A DNA stretch of 43,620 nucleotides, from positions 960 through 44,579 of the forward strand of contig NW_019091619.1 of assembly GCF_001949145.1 (NCBI RefSeq), given 5' to 3'. A program made the position numbers and the translations under genes. The notes under the pieces were generated by a model. That model ran no database searches. It saw only the letters and a list, made by a program, of their open reading frames with translations, and had not been told where the DNA came from. Each line of letters begins with the position of its first letter. Positions within the stretch are counted from its first letter, which is position 1. Origin of the DNA: Acanthaster planci (taxonomy: Eukaryota > Echinodermata > Asteroidea > Valvatida > Acanthasteridae). Positions 1 through 10,910 of this stretch are shown one piece after another.

Positions 1-329
1 GGATTTTTCCCTCACTTACTTCTTTTTTCTTTTCTTTTTTATATTTCCTGAGCGCAAAACTCCCAAGGCAATTTTTTAGGTTGAATACATGGATTTTTTT
101 AAATCTATAAACTGAATTTGAGACTTTTTATTTCAATGACAGCACACAATTAATTTGTTTTCACGTAAACATTCAAAATGCACCTTTCTGTCTCAGTTGA
201 CCTCGCTTTCAACTTTTGTTTAACTGTTTTCAAAGGGTGCTTTAATAAATGCTTGGTTTTTTTTCACAGTAATGAGCATTCCCATATTCAAGCACAACGG
301 CCACGCTTTCCCAGTCAGGGATATGAAGT
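1..329. other. AT-rich non-coding stretch
   Basis: T-rich sequence with short homopolymer runs. I see no coding exon, RNA gene or repeat boundary here before the telomere-like array begins at about 330. Confidence 0.5.
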
Positions 330-1195
330 GTTCGGGCTAGGGTTAGGGATAATAGGGTTAGGGATAGGGTTGGGCTAGGAGTAAAGATAGAGTTAGGTTT
401 AGAGATAGGGTTAGGGATAATGGTTAGGGATAGGATTGGGGGTTAGGGGTAAGGTTAGGGATAGCGTTAGGGTTAGAGATAGGGCTAGGGGTACGGTTAG
501 GGTTAGAGATAGGGTTAGGGATAATGGTTAGGGAGAGGGCTGGGGTTAGAGGTAGGGAGAGGGTTAGGATTAGAGATAGGGTTGGAGATAAGGATAGGGT
601 TAGAGTTAGAGATATGGTTATGGATAGGGTTGGGGTTAGGGGTATGGATAGGGTTACAGTCAGAGAAAGGTTAGGGATAATGGTTAGGGATAGGGTTGGG
701 GCTAAAAGTAAGGATAGTGTTAGTGATAGGGTTAGGGATAATGGTTAGGGATAGGGTTGGGGTTTTGGGTAAGGTTAGGGATAGTGGTAGGGATAGGGTT
801 AGGGTTAGAGATAGGGTCAGGGTTACGGATAGGGCTAGGGTTAGGGGTAGGGGTAGGGTTAGGGATAGGGTTAGGGGTAGGGTAAGGGGTAAGTTTAGGG
901 TTAGGGTTACGGATAGGGTTAGGGATAATGGTTAGGGATACTGTTGAGGTTAGGGATAGGGTTAGGGTTAGGAGTAGGGATAGGGTTAGGGGTACGGTTA
1001 GGGTTAGAGATAGGGTTAGGGTTAGGGATAGGGTTAGGGATAGGGGTAGGGATAATGATTAGGGATAGGGTTGGGGTTAGGGGTAGCGATAGGGTTAGAG
1101 ACAGGGATAAGGTTAGGGACAGATGGGTGAGGGATATTGTTCGCGTTAGGGGTAGGATAGTGCGAGTGTTGGGGATAGGGTTAGAGAAAAGGATA
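330..1195 (+). repeat. Interstitial degenerate telomere-like (TTAGGG) array
   Basis: About 860 bp built from TTAGGG and its variants ATAGGG, TTGGGG, GTAGGG and TAAGGT, most often as the 12-mer GGTTAGGGATAG with frequent single-base changes. The G-rich strand is the plus strand throughout, so the array has one orientation and would point towards the right of the window if it were a chromosome end. Unrelated sequence (a LINE, then genes) follows, so it is interstitial here, or subtelomeric if the window is near an end. TTAGGG is the telomere unit of vertebrates and many other animals. The Val/Arg/Asp/Gly-rich reading frames across it are by-products of the repeat. Confidence 0.93.
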
Positions 1196-1199
1196 TTTT

Positions 1200-1464
1200 G
1201 AGCTATATATTTACATCAACATTTGACACAACGGAATATACGACAACTAAAGTCAACATATTAAAAATATCTTATAAAAATGACAGGAACAGTGCTCACT
1301 TTTCAAGTACATAAGGAAATTGCTGTAAAGAGGCTCGATTCACAGGGAAGGGTATCTGAAGAAATACACCACGTATCAGATCCACCACAAATTATTACAT
1401 GTTATTCGGCAGAACTGTTCCGTTCCCGATTCACTTTTCCCCGGAAAAAATGGCCTGCATGATA
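1200..1464. other. Spacer between telomere-like array and LINE
   Basis: Ordinary AT-rich sequence. A 60-codon plus-strand frame lies at 1280-1462 but has no recognisable domain. I see nothing else in it. Confidence 0.4.
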
Positions 1465-1839
1465 CTATTGAGGGTGCATTTCGCGAAATGGTTGTATTTC
1501 TGCGCATGAATATTTTGTGATCCCACAGGTTCTTACAATAAGACATGCCATAATCAGGAGGGATGAACTAATCATTTCTATAAATTCCGAATTTGTGACT
1601 GGCAAGTTCCTGTTCGGGTTATTTCTTTCGCAAAAGCTCTGAATTGCGGGCCTATTTTTTGTATTGGAAGACTTCAGTTTGGTCTGAACTGAACAAAGGT
1701 CTCTTTGACGATTTTGAAGAGACTCAATATTGCATTTAGTCAGAGATGATTCATAGTCTGAATACTCCATACCCAAGATGATTTGGATCGAACGTTCTTG
1801 AATGCTCTCCCACTTCCCTTCATGCGATTTTGTTAAGCC

Positions 1840-2830
1840 TGCATTTCAAACCGATGTTGCATATTCCATAAGTGGCTGAATGTAACTCCTTAGCACTATT
1901 AACACATCGGTAATAGGCAAGTTAAATTTCTTCAACAATTTAAGCATGAAGATTTTACTGTTAGCCTTTTGATAAATATGATCGAAGTGTTTGTCCCACT
2001 TGAGGGTCCGAATTAACCAGAACACCGAGAATCTTCACAGCCAACTATCTGAAGATCAGTATCTAGGATTTGTAGTGATGGAAACCGAGGAATTTTTTTA
2101 CATGAAGCTCACATTCATATTGCAACATTTTTCAGGGTTAATTTTCATATAATTTTGCAAAGCCCACTCACTAAATTCGTCTAATACTGGTTGGGTACTT
2201 GTTGGGTGATTATTTAAACAATTCTCAACAAGTGTCATATTATCAACATATTTCAGACTCAGAACCTTGTTATTAACAGTGTTATTAACAGAATTGACAG
2301 CTTCATTGAATTAAGCCAAAAATCCTAGCGGCCCAATTTTTTTCCCTTGAGTTAGACCACCTTTCAAAACATTGAAGTCAGACAGCACATTTTCGTACCT
2401 GACACACTAGAGATCGCTGAGCTAAGTTGCATATCCACAGATTTAATGACGGGCGTGTGCCTATACGAAGCAGATCTTGAATGAGAACATTGTGGTCAAC
2501 ATGGTGAAATGCTTTACTAAAGTCTGTAATTACTAACGTACTATAACTTCTGGGGGATTCTACATGAGAACATAAATTGTCTACAAGCTTAACAAGATAA
2601 TGAATTGTTGATACCTCTTTTCTATTACCAAACTGGTTTGGATCTAAATTCATGTGAATGTCTGACGTAACCCACTGAACAACAAAATGTTCGGCCACTT
2701 TAGCAAAATGGTCAGTTAAAGATACTAGCCGTAGCTTATTCCATGTGGGTGGAGACTTTTTGGAATTGGAACAATTAATGATTGCCTTTTTCTACTGGTT
2801 TGGAATAACACCTTCCTGGTACGATGTATT
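1840..2830 (-). pseudogene. LINE reverse transcriptase remnant
   Basis: Fingers/palm region of a non-LTR reverse transcriptase in broken frames. The longest clean piece (2378-2698) carries NLDPNQFGNRK, then VITDFSKAFHHVDHN, in which the Asp of motif A is kept but the usual DRVDH is changed. After in-frame stops around 2280-2340 the palm resumes, and the catalytic F/YxDD position reads YVDN near 2240, losing the second aspartate. The thumb-like stretch continues to about 1840. This copy would be catalytically dead even without the stops. Confidence 0.8.
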
Positions 2831-3242
2831 AAATATTTGTAAGTGGCTTATTCACATGGAAACTCACGAATAATCGGCGCTGGGATTCCATCTGGCCCAC
2901 CTGCCTGGTGTTTTCCGAAGTTGTTTATAAACCTTCCAAACCGGAACTGAAGGACAGGGCTCAGGTGATGGCAAATAGGCAAGATATTGAGTACAAATCC
3001 GGGTGATCAAGATACTGACCCACTCGTAAAAAACTCGTTGTGTTTGCAATGGCAAGTTTATCCTTACGGTCGACGCCAGAAGGAGGGATGATTGTAGGAT
3101 CGGAGGTGGTGCCAGATGTCATCATTTTTAAGGTACGGTACCATATGCATGTAGCCGGGCTTTCTACATTTCAACCTTTGAACACGGTTATGATAATAAT
3201 CTTTCTTGGCAATGGTAATAAGACGGATAATCTTATTTCGTA

Positions 3243-4063
3243 TTAACTTCCATCATTACTTCGAGAAAATAGTATTTGCTTAATCAAGGACTTAATTTCA
3301 ACAGTCATCCATGGCTTGTCATTTTTGTGTGATTTTATCAATTTGGATCGATGGGAAATACATATTAATTGCGTCAAGTAAGACACTGTAAAAAAAAAAT
3401 TAGTTTTACGCTGGGTACCTGACGCAGCATAAACCGCAGACCAGTTGTACTGTGTTATCCATTGGCCAAATTCACGCACAGAAGACTGTTTCATCGGCCT
3501 CATAGTTTCGATATGCGTGTCATTGTAGTGAGTAGCATTTATCTTAGGGTTCCACAAAACTTTGCTATTCTCACTACGTCCAAGAGGGGTCATGATAATT
3601 GGTGGCTGATATTAGTGGCAGGGATATTAGTTATGATTTTATCCAAGACAGCTGAATATCGAGTTGGGCAGTCCACCACCTGCACAAATGAGCCTGTGAT
3701 CAGCCGGCTAACATCAAGGTGATTCATATCACCAGCAATAATAAAGCCAGCATCTGGGTGATCAGTAGAAATTCTCTCAACTGTTTCTTGTCAGTGACAA
3801 ATCAGGGCATCTGCATTAGGGTCATTTGGTGGAGAATACAATATACAATAAAACAAGCAAGATATAGATCTGGGTAATGGTGGTAGTCTCATTTTGATCC
3901 AAACTGCTTCAAGTTGCTCTGGAATTGCAGTATCGTAACATGGCAAGTAATGAATCATGGGATATAAAGCAACTCCCTCGTCGACAACTGGAAAACACAC
4001 TTTAATAAAACACACTTTAATAAAACTTTTAAATTTTGAACACTGGCACACTGCAATAAGCAA
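3243..4063 (-). pseudogene. LINE endonuclease (EEP family) remnant
   Basis: Part of the 1465-4140 LINE. The frame ending at 3791 contains SPPNDPNADALICH, typical of the middle of LINE apurinic-type endonucleases. After a frame change, the stretch around 3700-3770 reads IIAGDMNHLDVSRLI, where the GD.N motif supplies active-site residues in this nuclease family. The 3243-3593 frame gives the domain end and linker. A 15-bp direct duplication (cacactttaataaaa twice, about 3999-4028) sits in the N-terminal part. The N-terminal catalytic motifs are not recognisable, so the copy cannot be active. Confidence 0.75.
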
Positions 4064-4140
4064 TCATTTCTGCAACATAGTGCTGCTTAAAGTCAAAGAT
4101 CTGAATGGACTATGGATAAGACTTATCAATGTTAGCTAAT

Positions 4141-7100
4141 AACGGCTTAGGCTGGTGTTTTGATGGGCAGAGCTATTTACAGAGAGAGCTACGACGTGAC
4201 AATTGTTGGAACCAAAATGGTGGATTATGCGTCAGTGCACATAGACAATTAGCACACAATAGCAGCGTGCTGTACTTGGTATCAAAATCAGCAGACAACA
4301 CTGCCCTCTTTTGTTGCACCAAGTTGGACCAAGAGAGGGCGTATTTTTCCCAGCAACAATGGCTCCTTTGGTGGTTCAAGGATGATAATGCGTTAAGTTC
4401 GCATTGCTACCAACAAAATGAGTACTCCCTACTGCAGTGTGGCTCTTTGGTCCGTGTACGTTTCGTTCATTCGTTTTCCGACTTTTTATTTTGTTTTCAA
4501 AACGAAAGACGGAAAACGACTTGTGTTTGGTTGTGTGACATTCGTTTTTAAATCGAAAAACAAATCAACGAAATGTACATCACAGACCTTCTTTTCAACC
4601 GGATGTTTTTATTCCAGGCGAATATCCGGGGGGGGTTCAGAAGAAGTGTCTGTTGTTTTCTTATTTCCTCATTTAGGGTAGCCAAGAAGAAGGGTTTAAA
4701 ACCAAACAAACCCTCTAAAGATCCCCCAGTTTAAGGCGTGTAGGTAGATTGGACTACACACTGAAGGACCTTTTTTTTTACAAAATTAATTCACCCAACC
4801 CTAAAAAAGCGGGGCTTTTTCGGACCAAGTAACTATTGGCCCCATCCTCCTTCCCCCCAAAAGCGCTTGGCTGTCCCAGGCTCGATCCTTTTAAACTGAC
4901 TTGGCTACAGATAAATATACATTCATTGTCAGTACAAACTAAATGTGAAGTTTCAACTCAATTTGACATACAGTTTTTTTATTACGGTTATTGAAAGTTC
5001 ATGGCCACACAGACGCGTGTCAGCTCATGTGCATTGAGCACGTTTCAAGGAAAAACTTGTACGTTTATGGCTAACCTACTATCTCAGAAAAAAGGGCGCT
5101 GTGCAACGTCCGGAGCCGCGCATGTCCGGTTTGACAAATTTTATGTCCAAATGACCACAAGATGTTACTTCAAAACTTCTGAAGGCTCGGTGCGTGACCA
5201 AAGTGCAACGCGATGATATCGGAGGAAAATGCCCTCCTTCGCCTTTTACGGTTAAGAAAGTGGAAAGACTTCATGAATTATTCTCAAACTGATAACGAGA
5301 CAGTGTCTCTAATGACCAACTACTTTTTGTCACTTTTATAAAACATCTATTGTTTATGTGTAAACACCTCTATGATTGCTCGAATTGTGCAAAATGACTT
5401 CACGCCATTTTTTTATCAATTAGTACTCCGCACCGTTATCTTTATTTCAGAGACCACATAAATAACGCACTGGTATTTTATAGTCACATCTAAAATCTGC
5501 GGTTGTCCTTGCATTTACAAAAAATAGTTTCAAATACACCTTACGGCAGCACAAAAAGGACTTGATCTATGGCTTGATTAAAAAACAGAAAAAATTAAAG
5601 GTCTAGATTCAATTGTCGTTACTGAACTCTACGGGTCTTTGTGTCTGTAATATATTTCTTTATACATGTATATTTGTATTTAGCATTACTGTACGGGCAA
5701 ATCAGACAGTCAACCGCTAAAAAAATACATTGCGCTTATTAGTTACAGGATGCCAATAGAGCCACGTTCATTCATTGTTAATCTGTGACTTTGGAACTTC
5801 TACGCCCTTTTATAACACATCACAGGTTCCAGGTTCCTTATTTCAGATAGAAATCTGAACTCGCACACAAGACACTGAAATATTTGACCACACACTTTTT
5901 AAAACTCCACACCAAATGAATAACACAATCCTATACTTTGATTACAACTAGCAGTACTTCCCTTAACCATTTACGGTACGTCGCATCCAGAAGCTAGGGA
6001 AAGTTACCTCAAACCTTCCTTGTGGCATCAGTCCAGTCCGAGCTTTACTCACGTTTCCACTAAAAATAGGTAAGTTCAGTTTCGAATAAAACGTACATAC
6101 TGGCCGTCTAAATAACTAAATATAGGCTTAATGTCTAAACCCAAGCTCAAACTGTGTACGTCATGTATAGACACTGTCCGCAGAGGAATAGTCCTCAGAC
6201 TTAATTTAGTTTTAAAAAAATTGCCCAGAATCATGATCCAGAGTGTAATGAATGATTACAAAGAATTTCACTGAAAAAACTGTGGTAGCCATTTAACACT
6301 CTTTTGTAATACACATTGCTATTAGTTTGTAAACATGTTGAAATGCTATGTAGACGTGTTTACAGTTTTGATGGATTTAGCCACTGGACATTGATGTTTA
6401 GGAAATGGACACAAAAATAGTGTTTATAGTATTTAGACATGTTTACAAAGTGAGATCACAATTGTTTTTAATTAATGAACGCAGTAGAGTGAATTGAAGC
6501 AGGTTAAAACCCTTTACATACACACAACGGAACCTGTAAAACTTTCTGTCCTCAAACCATTCGCCCGGTTTACTGTATGCCTTCCAAAAGCATCGATTTG
6601 TCCCGAATCAAAATTTTAGCAAAAATACCCCCAAACGCCTGGTACAAATCCAATTTATCTCAGGCAAGTGTATTGAGGTGAGTGACTTAAGCAGGAAAAA
6701 AGCCTCTTACTGCAGTGTTGGAAAACCATTTTGGGGTAGATCTTAAGCTCTGATGCCAACAGCAAAACAGAACCCATGGATATCCTCAGATGCAGATTTC
6801 AAAACGTCGAATTTCTGACATCGTGGGCCCGGCTAGTGGGTGCCTTCTTACTATGCTAATTTAGGAGCACAGCTTTCGAACCGGGAGTTTTTCTTTGCCC
6901 AGCACAACGTCATTCAAGAAAGAGAAGAGCCAATCTAGAAAGTCATCAATGATGTCATCTTCTGTCATGTCTGCTTGACTCCTGTCTTTGCTGGTCCCAA
7001 GGCACAGGGTACCTACAGCCTGAAAGAACGCATCAAAAGTGTTGTAACGTGGACATTTTTGCTCAATTTGTCACTCGACAGTGGTAAAAGAAGACCAAAC

Positions 7101-7920
7101 CCTAAATTAAGAACAAACCTTATAGAAGAATATCTCCAGGTACCAAACTTTTGTTGTTATCGTCACTGTCACATTTATAGTCAATGTCAATGTTATCATT
7201 GGTCACTCATGTAAATGTTATTACTGTAATTGTCATTAGGGTGTTCTTTTGGCGAACATGCACAGAATAGACCCCGTATTCATGTGTCGGCCATCTTGAA
7301 ATGAAATTGTGGTTAACTTTTCATTAGGGGAACTTGAAAGTAAAAATAACAGCAACAAAATAAAGTTTACTACAAATGAATGCCAGTTTACGTTTTGAAA
7401 TAATCTAAAATATCTGATGAATTGTATCTAAATGTTTCAAGCCATATTAAAGAAACTGAAAGTGAGGTTTGGAGATCAAAATAGTCTGGAATCACCCCAT
7501 GCAACATTTTATTGAATTTGATAGATTCAGGGAACAAGATCGAATTGAAGATGGCTCCCATGCACGTGAATGCTCCCACGTGATAGCAGACCTTTTCCAT
7601 TCCAGAACGCATACGTCACTGACTAGCAGTAACTACATCCATTTCCCACGTGGGCGACTTGCAGACTTAGCCTAATATATTTCGCAAATCTTTAGCGTGG
7701 GTGCCAAGTGGACGGCGCCAGCAGTAGCTTTCAATGGTCACCACAGCTTTTGTCATCGCTGAGAGAGCACTCGATACGGAGCGACAGATGACAAGGTCTA
7801 CGGCTAAAAATTGTGAGCAAACCCACAAGAGGCTCCATCAAAAAAGTGCAAGAAACCAGGAAAACGACTTGATTACAATAAGAGTAATGACCCGTTCTAG
7901 TGTGTTTTCCCCTAATATGT
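4141..7920. other. Intergenic sequence, no gene supported
   Basis: Short frames only (all under about 140 codons), with no domain I recognise, no convincing exon flanked by splice sites and no RNA gene. It contains a GGGGGG-rich spot near 4630 and many AT-rich stretches. The 4129-4551 plus-strand frame is the longest but has no family signature. Confidence 0.45.
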
Positions 7921-8172
7921 GCACTGCAAACGAAAAACGGTGTTGGGACTTCTCCGAACAATTTTCACCAGTGTTGAAATTTTTGGTGTTATGTCAAAAG
8001 TGTCGGTGTTATTTTTAACATCGTCCAGTGCATTACAACGCTTGTAGGTGTATAAAGTAACACCAGCGGTGTTTTGAAAGTCACACATTTTGGTATGGTC
8101 ATCTTATTACACCAACAATAAGTGTGTTTCTAACACCAACGGGTTTTTGTTTTTTGGTTTTTTTTGCAGTGC
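7921..8172. mobile_element. 252-bp element with 10-bp terminal inverted repeats
   Basis: It begins GCACTGCAAA and ends TTTGCAGTGC, a perfect 10-bp terminal inverted repeat, with further loose complementarity inside (CGAAAAAC near the left, GTTTTTTG near the right). The interior repeats the motif GGTGTTA and its complement TAACACC several times. Size and structure fit a non-autonomous DNA transposon (MITE). I could not find a convincing target-site duplication, so the superfamily is open; the CACTGCAAA end is hAT-like. Confidence 0.65.
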
Positions 8173-8964
8173 AGTAAAACAGAAGTGTGTGTTGAAATTG
8201 TGCTTTTACTTTTACGTGTACTGAGCAGTTTGGGCGAATATACAACATTCGGAACACGAGACTTGCTTAACCACAAGCATCCGACCAGTTGAAGCTGATC
8301 AGTCCCCTTATTAGCAAGTACACTGAATCCCACTAGAATTACTAATTGGTTGAAACCAAAAGGCCAAAAGGCTCAATCGCAAGATTTTGGGAGAGATTAG
8401 CAAACGAAATTCCTCATGACGCGGGACGCGAAGCGAAGACCGGGACCCATTGAAATTCTGTTTTCCACGCATTCCAAGGGGGAAATTTTGCTCTTCAACT
8501 AAACACCACTTATGAATTTCCCGGAGGGAAATCGAGTGAGAAGTTTTAAGCAAGCGTCTCTCCTTTCGTCGCACTTGAAATGCATGCATAAATCTGATAT
8601 GCCTTCAGGGTGGAGAGCGTCTGTAACCAATTATACAGAATTTATAGGTGGACAAAAACAAACGCTCCCGTGTGCAACATGCCATCTGGACGAGAGAATT
8701 AGGTTCCCTCTAGAGTATGGTGATTTTCTGAGGAGTCTTGAAGTTGTAATTTAACAGTATCCGTTGCAGGAGCTTTGTGAGGGACATGGTGACCCCCTCC
8801 CCCCGATTCTGCTGACCCATATGTACGGGTTTAATACTGTGCGTTACGCCTTACAGTCAATGGCTGGTCTAAGAAAATGAACAACAGGGGTCATTGCCCC
8901 TTCCAAAAAGGAAACGGTTCTGCTTTTAACTGATGTAAAAAATATATGGAGAAAGGAGATGTGT
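8173..8964. other. Intergenic sequence, no gene supported
   Basis: No coding exon is recognised. The minus-strand frame at 8311-8589 is clean for about 90 codons but has no identifiable domain and may belong to an old repeat. A C-rich run lies near 8790. Confidence 0.4.
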
Positions 8965-8972
8965 ATAGGGAC

Positions 8973-9143
8973 CAGTGGCGTAGCTACTGTGGAGGGGGAG
9001 GGCTGGGGGACGTCCCTCCCCCGGTGTCCCCCGCTGAAAAAAGGATGAATGGATATCAACCAAGCCTAACAAGCTACTGCCCCCCCCCATAAGATGCTGG
9101 TGCCCTTGTGCCCTCCACTAGTAAAATTCTAGCTACACCACTG
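8973..9143. mobile_element. hAT-type MITE (171 bp) with 8-bp target-site duplication
   Basis: The left end CAGTGGCGTAGCTA and right end TAGCTACACCACTG are inverted repeats with one mismatch in 14. The element is flanked on both sides by the identical 8-mer atagggac (8965-8972 and 9144-9151). An 8-bp duplication and CAGTGGCG ends are hallmarks of the hAT superfamily. At 171 bp it cannot encode a transposase, so it is a non-autonomous copy. The interior is G-rich on one side (GGAGGGGGAGGG) and C-rich on the other. Confidence 0.93.
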
Positions 9144-9151
9144 ATAGGGAC

Positions 9152-9792
9152 TAATGCATTTTCCCCTGCCAAAGCGTGTAAAAGCCCGAAGATTTATGAG
9201 AAAGGCTATAACAGGTTATACGAATACATTCAAGTTTTTTGCACCAGCCCCTCCAACCCCCCCCCAAAAAAGTGGTTTTGGATATCACCCTTTCTCACAG
9301 CAGATTCACATGACATATAATGTGCACCCACCTAGGGAAAGGTATTTTAACCATGTGCCAAATACAGCATCCTACTCAGGAAAACGTACTCAGCCAGATC
9401 TCAATTCAGTTCATGCTCAGCGAATTGGCCGGGTCTTCTATTAAACATGGCTGAAAGAGAATGCTAAAATGACTTCACGAGAGCGTATTGAATATTTGAA
9501 CATCAGTGAAGTTTGTGTGAGCATTAATGGGAATTTCTTTTCTTCTTGTGCTCAAAGGAGGGATCGGGAGAAATGTGACGACGGAGAGGCGTGGATGTTA
9601 TGAACAAGACCTTTCGGAAAGGGCGCATTGGCAGTGAACACTGGCCCTGTTCTGGAAAAATGTGTGGAATAGAACTATTGAAAGTTCCAGAGACACAGTC
9701 GCTGAACGGTTCAAAACGTGGACAAAAAACTTGAAGCGGTCGTGTTACAATTTCCTTTTGTATTATGATGCCCGTGCAGTTGACGTTTTTCA
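9152..9792. other. Spacer between hAT MITE and secretory-protein gene
   Basis: Contains a C-run/A-run (near 9250-9275) and short frames without recognisable domains. Nothing further is supported. Confidence 0.4.
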
Positions 9793-9798
9793 TTTATT
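9793..9798 (-). terminator. Candidate poly(A) signal AATAAA
   Basis: On the minus strand AATAAA occurs 10 nt after the TAG stop of the 9809-10879 frame. If used it gives an unusually short 3' UTR of a few tens of bases. It is a chance-prone hexamer in AT-rich DNA. Confidence 0.35.
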
Positions 9799-9808
9799 TG
9801 GTTCATGA

Positions 9809-10879
9809 CTAGGAAATTGTGTTTATTTCCATTCTCGCGGCGTCTTGTTGTTTACGAATGTCCGAATTGATTATCTCACGAACCTTTTCAACGGCAAATT
9901 GGTCTGATATGGCGTCTTCGTCACTTTTCACCGCAACAACTGCGGATGCGACTCGTTCCACTCCATTGGTATCTTCACTCTTTTCTGCACTGTCGGAAGG
10001 AGTAGCCAGGAAAGATTTCCCCAGGTCGTTGTGCGCCAAGCTGTCGCCGTCATCTGCCGAAAGCACCGAGGAGAGCAGGTTGCCCACAGATGAGTCCTCC
10101 TGGCGAATGGAGTGGCGGTCGAGAGCATTTCGGGAGCTGTCAACAGCCTCGCCTGCAATTAAATCCTCTCCAGGCTCTTGTGAAGGATCCTGAGTATTTT
10201 GAGCCATCCCTGAACCCAACAGCTGCGAGGTGGGTCTCCCCGCTCCCTTGTCTGAAGGCTGCGGGAAGGTCTTGAAATCTAGTACCCCCACTGGCAGGGC
10301 AGCTGTCCATTTGGAATCATCAACGCCGGTGTCTGAGCCGTCGTGCACCGAGGGAAGGCTGCCATACACGGTATGGGTGACAGAAGGGTCAATTACCTCA
10401 CTGATGAACTTGCCTCCGCCGAGCTGGTCGTAGTTGTCCAAAGAGTCGGTCCCCGCCTCCGAGGAGGACGACACGGAGAGATAATCACCCCACTGAGAAT
10501 GTTCGTAATTGACGTATGTGTAGCCTAGATTCATTTGGTCAGCCGCGGGTTGAGGAGTGCCCCACAACCGCCTGGACCTCTTGGGATCATCCGCTCCGCT
10601 GGTCCGCGTGTCCGTAGTGATCCCGACCAAGCGTCCCACAACTTCTTTGAGGGCTGGATGCAATTCTCCACCATCCTGGGCATCGGCGGCTTGCTCCAGT
10701 GCGTCGAGCTCCTGTGCCGCCTCGGTAATGCCAGGATTCCCCGGGTCAGATCTGATAACGCGGGGTGGGTGCTTTTGGCTGAGCGGGAGGGTGTCGCAAC
10801 CACGCCCACCTAAAAGCGATAACAGGAGGACAGACAGCCATGCCAATAGGAAGGTGCCCCGTAGCACTGGAAACATCAT
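9809..10879 (-). CDS. Uncharacterised secretory preproprotein, 356 aa
   Basis: I do not recognise a family. The frame runs 356 codons from the ATGATG pair (10874-10879) to TAG at 9809-9811. It is visibly GC-richer than its flanks, which supports real coding. Residues 1-27 form a signal peptide: a short basic start, a hydrophobic core around WLSVLLLSLL, then GGRG. Residues 101-104 (RSRR) match the furin consensus R-x-K/R-R, and RVIR (40-43) is a minimal one. The mature part is acidic, rich in Ser/Asp/Gly/Gln and aromatic around residues 118-151, and has one cysteine (28) at the predicted cleavage region. No transmembrane segment follows and there are no repeated peptide cassettes. A pyrimidine tract with TAG at 10911-10913 could be a splice acceptor just upstream, so a 5' UTR exon is likely. 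It could be a hormone-type precursor or an extracellular matrix protein; this is inference. Confidence 0.7.
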   Translation of the reverse strand: MMFPVLRGTFLLAWLSVLLLSLLGGRGCDTLPLSQKHPPRVIRSDPGNPGITEAAQELDALEQAADAQDGGELHPALKEVVGRLVGITTDTRTSGADDPKRSRRLWGTPQPAADQMNLGYTYVNYEHSQWGDYLSVSSSSEAGTDSLDNYDQLGGGKFISEVIDPSVTHTVYGSLPSVHDGSDTGVDDSKWTAALPVGVLDFKTFPQPSDKGAGRPTSQLLGSGMAQNTQDPSQEPGEDLIAGEAVDSSRNALDRHSIRQEDSSVGNLLSSVLSADDGDSLAHNDLGKSFLATPSDSAEKSEDTNGVERVASAVVAVKSDEDAISDQFAVEKVREIINSDIRKQQDAARMEINTIS

Positions 10880-10910
10880 GTTTTTTAGCAGACGGACTAG
10901 GTGTGGAAAT

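Larger units (their letters stand above)
1465..4140 (-). mobile_element. Degenerate non-LTR retrotransposon (CR1/Jockey-type LINE), minus strand
   Basis: Reading from about 4140 down to 1465, scattered frames give in order an endonuclease remnant, a linker and a reverse transcriptase, the order of an APE-type LINE ORF2. The frame changes repeatedly and several stops interrupt it, so it is a relic. Landmarks are the endonuclease GDMNHLD motif near 3720, the linker KPWMTVEIKSLI near 3300, the RT segment DPNQFGNRK near 2640 and motif A ITDFSKAF near 2520. The motif C position near 2240 reads YVDN. Recognisable C-terminal sequence continues to about 1465. The exact ends, poly(A) tail and target duplication are not visible to me. 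The CR1/Jockey grouping rests on motif style only. Confidence 0.85.

Noticed and set aside
524-1201. Several open plus-strand frames rich in Val, Arg, Asp and Gly
   Set aside because: They are translations of the TTAGGG-like repeat, open in more than one frame, and not genes.
1190-1480. LINE as a telomere-specific retrotransposon (TRAS/SART-like) because it lies near the telomere-like array
   Set aside because: About 270 bp of unrelated DNA separates them and no junction with the repeat is visible.
4129-4551. A 140-codon plus-strand frame beside the LINE
   Set aside because: No family signature, an antisense frame is also open, and it probably lies in old repeat sequence.
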